Positions 12,144 to 16,818 of a stretch of DNA of 16,818 nt are shown here, piece by piece (the first letter of the stretch is position 1; every line of letters starts with the position of its first letter). The notes beneath the pieces were generated by a model. That model did not search any database, was not told the DNA's origin, and saw only the letters and a list, made by a program, of their open reading frames with translations. This DNA comes from Kiritimatiellia bacterium (GTDB lineage Bacteria > Verrucomicrobiota > Kiritimatiellia > CAIQIC01 > Lenti-01): positions 1 to 16,818 of the forward strand of contig JAHDSS010000125.1 of assembly GCA_018432565.1 (NCBI GenBank), read 5' to 3'. Made by a program: the position numbers and the translations under genes.

Positions 12144-12896
12144 TCAGTTCTCGATTTCCCGCGTTCCCTTGCACTCCGGGAACGCTGTGCAACCCCAGAA
12201 CGGCTTGCCGGCTTTCTTGCCGCTTTTCGCCGTGCGCTTGCGCATCGGCTGACCGCAGTCCGGACAGGCCGGAACGCCCGCCGTCACATCCTGCTTCTCC
12301 CGTTCTTCGAGGCGAACCGCTGTCATCCGCTCGTGGAATCCACCCTCCTGACGGAACGTCTCGCCCTGCGCATCCAACTGCCGGTTCAGCATGTTCAACA
12401 CCCGGTGCAACAGGATCAACATGGCGTTGGCCATCAAATCCGGATCGTCCCCCTCCAGCCACTTTGCAAACTTGGCCTGCTGCGCCAAGAGGTAGTTCCC
12501 CGACTCGTGCAACCCGTCCCCTTCCTTCAGCGGATTCGGATCCAGCCGTACGTCGAAAACCGCCTGCGCTTCCGGCGAGGGAACCTTCCACGGCGCCCGT
12601 TTCCGCTTCAGCAGCCAGAATTCATAGTCCCCCTTCAACTCCGCCAAGCTCGCACGCGCCACGTCCGTCAGCCGCATCTCCGTGCCCTTGGAAGTTCCCG
12701 CCCGCTCGGAGCCCTCAACGATGTTCGCCCGGCCCGACCGCGCCGCCTGCGTCATCTGGTCGAACTGCCGCCCGCACGGATCGTTCTTCCGGTCCAGAAA
12801 CCGCTCGCAAAACCGCCACGTCCCCAACTGGATCACCGTTGCCAGTGTGAACGAATCCAGCTTCCGATAGCCCCCATGCTTGTCGAAGAGATTCAC
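12144..12896 (-). CDS. Four-helix-bundle protein with suffix domain and C-terminal C4 zinc finger
   Basis: The product is 250 aa. The N-terminal two-thirds match the longer class of four-helix-bundle proteins, the 'four helix bundle suffix domain' group. It has GGYRKLDSFTLATVIQLGTW (8-27), MTQAARSGRANIVEGSERAG (48-67; the A-x-S-G-x-x-N-I-x-E-G equivalent of the S23-family motif), then TSKGTEMRLTDVARASLAEL and GDYEFWLLKRKRAPW. The C-terminus carries a topoisomerase-type zinc ribbon: CPDC (Cys211, Cys214), a basic linker, then CTAFPEC (Cys236, Cys242). This suggests binding to single-stranded or structured DNA. I chose the GTG at 12896 because AGGAG lies 6 nt upstream (12903-12907 on the plus strand). 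An in-frame ATG at 13022 would add 42 residues encoded mostly by the AGTCG repeat array. It is divergent from the AEP-helicase-nuclease gene, which suggests a shared module; this functional link is inference. Confidence 0.82.
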   Translation of the reverse strand: MNLFDKHGGYRKLDSFTLATVIQLGTWRFCERFLDRKNDPCGRQFDQMTQAARSGRANIVEGSERAGTSKGTEMRLTDVARASLAELKGDYEFWLLKRKRAPWKVPSPEAQAVFDVRLDPNPLKEGDGLHESGNYLLAQQAKFAKWLEGDDPDLMANAMLILLHRVLNMLNRQLDAQGETFRQEGGFHERMTAVRLEEREKQDVTAGVPACPDCGQPMRKRTAKSGKKAGKPFWGCTAFPECKGTREIEN

Positions 12897-12923
12897 GACT
12901 TGCTCCTTTTGGTTTTCGACCCC

Positions 12924-13011
12924 AGTCAACTTCAGTCGACTCGCATCGACTGCTCCCCATAGTAGTCGCCCGTAGTCGCCAAAGTCGACACCAGAGTCGA
13001 CAGAAGTCGCT
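12924..13011. repeat. ~10-bp phased AGTCG(A/C)C array between divergent genes
   Basis: Heptamers AGTCAAC, AGTCGAC, (AT)CGAC, AGTCGCC, AGTCGCC, AGTCGAC, AGTCGAC and AGTCGCT begin at 12924, 12934, 12944, 12964, 12974, 12983, 12995 and 13005. Spacings are therefore 9-12 bases, with one empty slot at about 12954. The motif core GTCGAC is palindromic. The array fills the intergenic space between the two divergent starts (12896 and 13050), where promoters and any operator must lie. Confidence 0.65.
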
Positions 13012-13049
13012 CTGGGTGTCATCTTGTGCCTGCAACGATTGATCCCGCC

Positions 13050-15836
13050 ATGCTCACCGCCAGCGATAAGATTGCCCTCTTCCGGTCGCTGTTTCGCGGC
13101 CGCGTAGAGGTCTATCCCCGCCGATTCCAGAACAAGACCACCGGCCGGGCCGGCTATGCCCCGGCCTGCGCCAACGAATGGGTCCGGGATCTCTGCAACA
13201 AACGCAAAACCAAATGCGCCGAGTGCCCGAACCGCCGATTTCTGCCCGTCACCGACGACGTGATCCGCTGGCATCTCACGGGCGCGGGGCCGAGCGGCAA
13301 AGAGTTCGTCGCCGGGGTCTATCCGATGCTGTTGGATGAAACCTGTCACTTCCTCGCCGCCGACTTTGATAAGGAAGGCTGGAAGGCAGATGTGCAGGCC
13401 GTCGCCGCCACCTGCCGGGAATGGGAATTGCCTTATGCTCTGGAACGCTCGCGCTCCGGAAACGGGGCGCATCTTTGGCTGTTCTTTGATGAACCTGTGC
13501 CCGCCAGTCTGGCCCGCAAGCTGGGCGCTTCCCTCCTGACCGCCACCATGGAACGCCGCCCGGAACTGGGACTGGATTCCTATGATCGTCTCTTCCCCAA
13601 TCAGGACACCCTCCCCCAAGGCGGCTTCGGCAATCTGATCGCCCTCCCGCTCCAGGGCACGCCCCGGAAATCGGGCAACAGTGTTTTCCTGGACGATTCC
13701 CTGAACGCCTATGCCGATCCATGGGAGTTTCTGACCGCCGTGACCAAAATCAAGCGCTCACGAGTCGAATCGCTTGTGGCCGAAGCCGAATCCCGGGGAA
13801 ATGTCACCGGCGTGCGCTTCGTGCTGGATGATGAGAATGATGCCGCCCCCTGGCAACAACCGCCCTCACGCCGGAAGGGTTCTTCCACATTGACGGGCTC
13901 CCTGCCATCCTCGCTGGAGGTTGTCCTGGCCAATGAAATTTATATTACAAAAGAGAACCTGCCCCCCTCCCTGCGCAATGCCCTGATTCGACTGGCGGCA
14001 TTCCAGAACCCCGAATTCTACCGCCAGCAGGCCATGCGTCTGCCGACATTCGGCATGCCCCGAATTATCGGCTGTGCGGAAGATCACGGCCAGTACATCG
14101 GACTTCCCCGGGGCTGTTTGGAAGACCTTCAATCCCTGCTGGCGGCCAACCGGATCGCTCTGAAGCTCCAAGACAAGCGCAACGAGGGCTCCCCCCTGAG
14201 CGTCACCTTCCAGGGTCAACTTCGCCCCGAACAGCAACTCGCGGCCGATACGCTGGCCCGCCATGACACCGGCGTGCTGTCCGCCACCACGGCATTCGGA
14301 AAAACCGTCGTCGCCGCGTGGATGATAGCGCGGCGTGGCGTCAATACCCTGATCCTTGTCCACCGCCGGCAACTCCTGGAGCAGTGGATCGAACGGCTGT
14401 CCACGTTCCTGGGCCTGCCGGCCAAATCCATCGGCCGCGCCGGCGGCGGACGCAAGAAATTCACGGGGGTGATCGACGTCGCCCTGATTCAAAGCATGGT
14501 GCGCAAGGGCGTCGTAAATGACCATATTGGCGAATACGGACACCTGGTGGTAGACGAATGCCATCATGTCCCGGCCGTCAGTTTCGAGCAGGTGGCGCGG
14601 AGAGCCAACGCCAAATATGTCTTGGGACTATCCGCAACGGTTTCACGGAAAGACGGCCATCATCCCATCCTGTTCATGCAATGCGGCCCCGTGCGATACC
14701 GGGTGGACGCCCGGAGACAGGCGGAAACCCGATCTTTTTCCCATACCGTTTGGGTGCGCCCCACCTCCTTTCACATGCCGGAGTCCACCCGGGACGACGC
14801 ACGCATCCCCTTTCACGACCTCTATGGCGCGCTGGTGTCTGATCCCCGGCGCAACGACTTGATCTGTGAAGACATCCTGAATGCCCTGCGTGAAAACCGG
14901 AAACCCGTAGTGCTGACGGAACGTCGCGAACACCTGGAGCAGTTGGCCGCCAACCTGAGACCGCTCGTAAAACATTTGGTCATTTTGCAGGGCGGCATGG
15001 GCAAAAAACAACTGGGCCGAGCCATGGCGCAATTGGCGGAAATACCTGAGAACGAAGACCGGGTTTTGCTGGCCACCGGCCGATATCTCGGAGAAGGATT
15101 CGACGATGCCCGGCTGGATACGCTGTTCCTGACCCTGCCGGTCTCCTGGCGCGGCACGATAGCCCAATATGTGGGGCGCCTCCACCGCCGCCATGACCTT
15201 AAGCGTGAGGTTCGGGTCTATGATTATGCCGACCTCAACGTCCCCATGCTGGCCAAGATGTTCGACCGCCGTTGCAAAGGGTACGAATCCGTCGGCTATT
15301 CCATTCTGCTCCCGGCCAGTGCCGTACCCGGCTGGCCCCCCGACGTGCCCCTCCCGGTGGACCCGCAGTGGAAGCGCGACTATTCCGCCAGCGTTCAGCG
15401 CCTCATCCGCGACGGCGTGGATGCGCCGCTGGGCAACCTGTTCGTTCATGCCGCCAAAACCTCGGATGTGGGCCGGAACAACATCGAACACGCCCGCAGC
15501 GCGACGGAAGCCTTCCTCTTCAAGCGCCTGGAAACACTGGAAGCCACGCGCGGACGCTTTCACCTCAACGTCCCCCTGCCCATTTTCTTCGGCGGGCAAA
15601 GCACCATGGAGGTGGACCTGCTGTGTCCCGACTCACGGCTGGCCATCGAATTGGATGGTCCGCAACACCTGAACAATCCAGAACCCTACCGCCGGGACCG
15701 CCAGAAGGATGCGCTTTTACAGGAAAACGGCTACTTCGTCCTGCGCTTCCTGGCCGAGGATGTCAGCAAGCGCCTCGACCACATCCTCGACACCATTCTC
15801 CGTACCCTGCAGACTCAGCGCCGCCCCTCCCCGTAG
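13050..15836 (+). CDS. AEP (TOTE-type) primase - SF2 helicase - DUF559-like nuclease fusion
   Basis: This ~928-aa multidomain protein has three parts. Residues ~1-260 form an archaeo-eukaryotic primase domain of the TOTE conflict-system type: a Cys cluster (Cys40, 49, 56, 59), the metal motif ADFDK (Asp105, Asp107), SGNGAHLW (His141), DSYDRLFPNQD (176-186) and GGFGNLIALPLQ. Residues ~390-750 form an SF2 helicase: Walker A ATTAFGKT (Lys418), HRRQLLEQW, Walker B DECHH (502-506), SAT (528-530) and motif VI QYVGRLHRR (706-714). Residues ~820-928 are a PD-(D/E)XK/DUF559-like nuclease: VDLL with Asp856, then IELDGPQH (Glu867, Asp869), and YRRDRQKDALL...GYFVLRFLAEDV. All catalytic motifs look intact. 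Such proteins are predicted to act in conflict with invading nucleic acid. The ATG at 13050 is chosen; a GTG at 13026 is in frame and adds 8 residues. Codon use is less C-biased in places (about 13930-13970) than in the hydrogenase genes, consistent with acquisition. Confidence 0.88.
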   Translation: MLTASDKIALFRSLFRGRVEVYPRRFQNKTTGRAGYAPACANEWVRDLCNKRKTKCAECPNRRFLPVTDDVIRWHLTGAGPSGKEFVAGVYPMLLDETCHFLAADFDKEGWKADVQAVAATCREWELPYALERSRSGNGAHLWLFFDEPVPASLARKLGASLLTATMERRPELGLDSYDRLFPNQDTLPQGGFGNLIALPLQGTPRKSGNSVFLDDSLNAYADPWEFLTAVTKIKRSRVESLVAEAESRGNVTGVRFVLDDENDAAPWQQPPSRRKGSSTLTGSLPSSLEVVLANEIYITKENLPPSLRNALIRLAAFQNPEFYRQQAMRLPTFGMPRIIGCAEDHGQYIGLPRGCLEDLQSLLAANRIALKLQDKRNEGSPLSVTFQGQLRPEQQLAADTLARHDTGVLSATTAFGKTVVAAWMIARRGVNTLILVHRRQLLEQWIERLSTFLGLPAKSIGRAGGGRKKFTGVIDVALIQSMVRKGVVNDHIGEYGHLVVDECHHVPAVSFEQVARRANAKYVLGLSATVSRKDGHHPILFMQCGPVRYRVDARRQAETRSFSHTVWVRPTSFHMPESTRDDARIPFHDLYGALVSDPRRNDLICEDILNALRENRKPVVLTERREHLEQLAANLRPLVKHLVILQGGMGKKQLGRAMAQLAEIPENEDRVLLATGRYLGEGFDDARLDTLFLTLPVSWRGTIAQYVGRLHRRHDLKREVRVYDYADLNVPMLAKMFDRRCKGYESVGYSILLPASAVPGWPPDVPLPVDPQWKRDYSASVQRLIRDGVDAPLGNLFVHAAKTSDVGRNNIEHARSATEAFLFKRLETLEATRGRFHLNVPLPIFFGGQSTMEVDLLCPDSRLAIELDGPQHLNNPEPYRRDRQKDALLQENGYFVLRFLAEDVSKRLDHILDTILRTLQTQRRPSP

Positions 15837-15868
15837 TCGCCCGGCGGCGAAGAAGTCGGGTGTCGTCG
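15834..15868. repeat. AGTCG-type array remnant at the right edge of the island
   Basis: TAGTCGCC overlaps the helicase stop codon, and TCG recurs at 15837, 15856, 15863 and 15866 around AGTCGGG and TCGTCGCG. GTAGTCGCCC here is identical to a stretch at 12972-12981 apart from its last base. This is a short, degraded version of the arrays at 11978-12137 and 12924-13011. Confidence 0.4.
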
Positions 15869-15933
15869 CGCTCTTTCCCCTGGTTCCTGCTCGAATCTCT
15901 TCCCCCCCCAGCAGGTTTGCTCCTTCCCCCCCC

Positions 15934-15960
15934 CCCCACGGGCTCGTCCCGTCGGTGAAT
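15934..15960 (+). repeat. Hairpin direct repeat, right copy
   Basis: It matches 12018-12044 at 24 of 27 positions in the same orientation. The stem is weaker than in the left copy because one G-C pair is lost (CCCGTCGG instead of CCCGTGGG). It directly follows a 12-base C run (15926-15937). With the left copy it brackets the two accessory genes. Confidence 0.55.
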
Positions 15961-16024
15961 ATGATCTGCACAGGACCTATCCCGAACAGCGGTACCGCCG
16001 CCTCACTCCGCATCCATTCATTTT

Positions 16025-16050
16025 GTCTCGCTTATAATTATAACCGAGAC
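16025..16050. promoter_or_regulatory. 26-bp AT-centred palindrome, candidate operator
   Basis: GTCTCG (16025-16030) and CGAGAC (16045-16050) form a perfect inverted repeat around a perfectly palindromic 12-mer TTATAATTATAA (16032-16043). Only one symmetric pair in the 26 bp (16031/16044, C opposite C) breaks the dyad. The core contains TATAAT on both strands. It lies ~100 bp upstream of the ileS promoter candidate. The shape fits a dimeric regulator site or overlapping bidirectional -10 boxes; which one is unknown. Confidence 0.4.
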
Positions 16051-16148
16051 ACTCGGCCCCCGGCTTCCTATGGCTTTTTCCCGCCCGTTTCATCTGCCCG
16101 GACTCTCTGGGTAAGGACAAGCGTTGGATTTTTCAGTCTGCGGCAACC

Positions 16149-16177
16149 TTGACAAAATCAAGCGCCGGCTCTTGAAT
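16149..16177 (+). promoter_or_regulatory. Sigma70-like promoter for ileS
   Basis: A perfect -35 TTGACA (16149-16154) is followed after 17 bases by TTGAAT (16172-16177), which matches the -10 consensus at four of six positions including the final AAT. Transcription would start near 16184, leaving a short ~38-nt leader that contains the AGGAAG ribosome-binding site. No T-box or other long leader fits in that space. Confidence 0.5.
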
Positions 16178-16221
16178 GACCGGCTGATTCGGGTCCGGTG
16201 CGGCCCGAGAAGGAAGTTTCC

Positions 16222-16818
16222 ATGTTCAAGCCCGTTTCCAGCAAAATGTCGTTTCCCGAAATGGAGGAGGACGTCCTCCGCTTCTGGGCCGAGCACGACA
16301 CGTTCAAGAAGTCCATCGCCCACCGCCGGGGCGCCAGGGAATACGTCTTCTACGACGGCCCTCCTTTCGCCACCGGCGCCCCCCACTACGGCCATCTCCT
16401 CGCCGGCACCATCAAAGACATCCTGCCGCGCTACCAGACCATGCGCGGACACCTGGTCGAACGGCGTTTCGGCTGGGACTGCCACGGCCTGCCCATCGAG
16501 GCCCTCGCCCAGGAGAAGCTCGGGCTCTCCGGCGCCGCCGACATCGCCGCCCGGGGCGTGGATGTCTTCAACGAAACCTGCCGCTCCATGGTGCTCACCT
16601 ACGTCGAGGAATGGCGCAAAACCGTCACCCGCATGGGCCGATGGGTGGACTTCGACAACGATTACAAAACGATGGACCCCTCCTTCATGGAGACCATCTG
16701 GTGGGTGTTCAAGCAGCTCTGGGAGCAGGGCCGCGTGTACAAGTCCCACCGCATCATGCCCTATTCCTGGAAGCTCAACACCCCCCTCTCCAACTTCGAG
16801 GCCGGCAGCAACTACCAG
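16222..16818 (+). CDS. ileS: Isoleucyl-tRNA synthetase, N-terminal part (runs off the window)
   Basis: The first 199 codons of a class I synthetase that charges tRNA-Ile with isoleucine are present; the gene continues past the end. Residues visible include FYDGPPFATGAPHYGHLLAG with the HIGH-type signature His55-Tyr-Gly-His58, RFGWDCHGLPIE, GRWVDFDNDYKTMD, WWVFKQLWEQGRVYKS and TPLSNFEAGSNYQ. These blocks are those of the eukaryotic/archaeal-like IleRS class (often called IleRS2), not of the common bacterial class, which has a DGPPYANG-x-x-HIGH-type motif. AGGAAG at 16211-16216 sits 5 nt ahead of the ATG at 16222. The editing domain and KMSKS loop are beyond the window. Confidence 0.95.
   Translation, partial: MFKPVSSKMSFPEMEEDVLRFWAEHDTFKKSIAHRRGAREYVFYDGPPFATGAPHYGHLLAGTIKDILPRYQTMRGHLVERRFGWDCHGLPIEALAQEKLGLSGAADIAARGVDVFNETCRSMVLTYVEEWRKTVTRMGRWVDFDNDYKTMDPSFMETIWWVFKQLWEQGRVYKSHRIMPYSWKLNTPLSNFEAGSNYQ

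Larger units (their letters stand above)
15837..16148. other. Non-coding spacer with repeats between the island and ileS
   Basis: I recognise no gene here. From left to right it holds the array remnant, a C/T-rich stretch with runs of 8 and 12 C (to 15937), the right hairpin repeat (15934-15960), an unremarkable piece (15961-16020) and the AT-centred palindrome (16025-16050). A C/T-rich stretch with no clear signals follows (16051-16125). Confidence 0.6.

Noticed and set aside
12924..13011. CRISPR array
   Set aside because: Units are only 7 bp with ~3-bp spacers; there are no 20-40-bp repeats or unique spacers of 30 bp, and no cas genes.
13023..13619. N-terminal extension of the minus-strand four-helix protein beyond 13022, deep into the helicase gene
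   Set aside because: That part is antisense to the conserved AEP domain and resembles nothing. A strong ribosome-binding site supports the start at 12896.

Overview
The window is GC-rich bacterial DNA with strong C/G third-position bias and tightly packed, overlapping genes. The combination of a four-helix-bundle (23S rRNA IVP-like) gene framed by AT-rich repeats, GC-rich intergenic hairpins, ~10-bp periodic AGTCG(A/C)C arrays and an anaerobe-type energy-converting hydrogenase suggests a fermentative anaerobe. My guess is the Verrucomicrobiota/Kiritimatiellota neighbourhood. That is an inference from style; there is no rRNA or other marker here to prove it.

Layout. (1) 2-187: C-terminal end of a nitronate monooxygenase-like flavoprotein, then a repeat-filled spacer (188-430). 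(2) 431-3048: an exported DUF4139-like protein and a 6-phosphofructokinase, adjacent on the + strand. (3) 3249-11975: a complete membrane-bound [NiFe] hydrogenase operon in the order known from Pyrococcus furiosus mbhA to mbhN. Genes A-I form the Mrp-antiporter-like ion-translocating module. Genes J-N form the hydrogenase/ferredoxin module: small subunit, NuoC-like subunit, NiFe large subunit, NuoH-like anchor and 2x[4Fe-4S] ferredoxin-like subunit. The expected activity is oxidation of reduced ferredoxin with H2 evolution, coupled to Na+/H+ movement. The operon is interrupted twice: by a repeat-rich spacer between I and J, and between K and L by a four-helix-bundle ORF enclosed in a near-perfect 33-bp inverted repeat.

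(4) 11976-15960: an accessory island. A minus-strand gene encodes a four-helix-bundle protein with a suffix domain and a C-terminal topoisomerase-type C4 zinc finger. It is divergent from a ~930-aa plus-strand protein combining an archaeo-eukaryotic primase (AEP, TOTE-type) domain, an SF2 helicase and a C-terminal PD-(D/E)XK/DUF559-like nuclease. The island is bounded by 27-bp hairpin direct repeats and bounded and split by ~10-bp-phased AGTCG(A/C)C arrays. This is the best candidate for an under-described system: a nucleic-acid conflict (defence) module, possibly with the zinc-finger four-helix protein as partner. (5) 15961-16818: a spacer with a 26-bp AT-centred palindrome and a good sigma70-like promoter, then the 5' part of a eukaryotic/archaeal-type (IleRS2-like) isoleucyl-tRNA synthetase.

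No rRNA, tRNA, CRISPR array or transposase was recognised. Hydrogenase maturation genes (hyp) and the large-subunit endopeptidase are not in this window.
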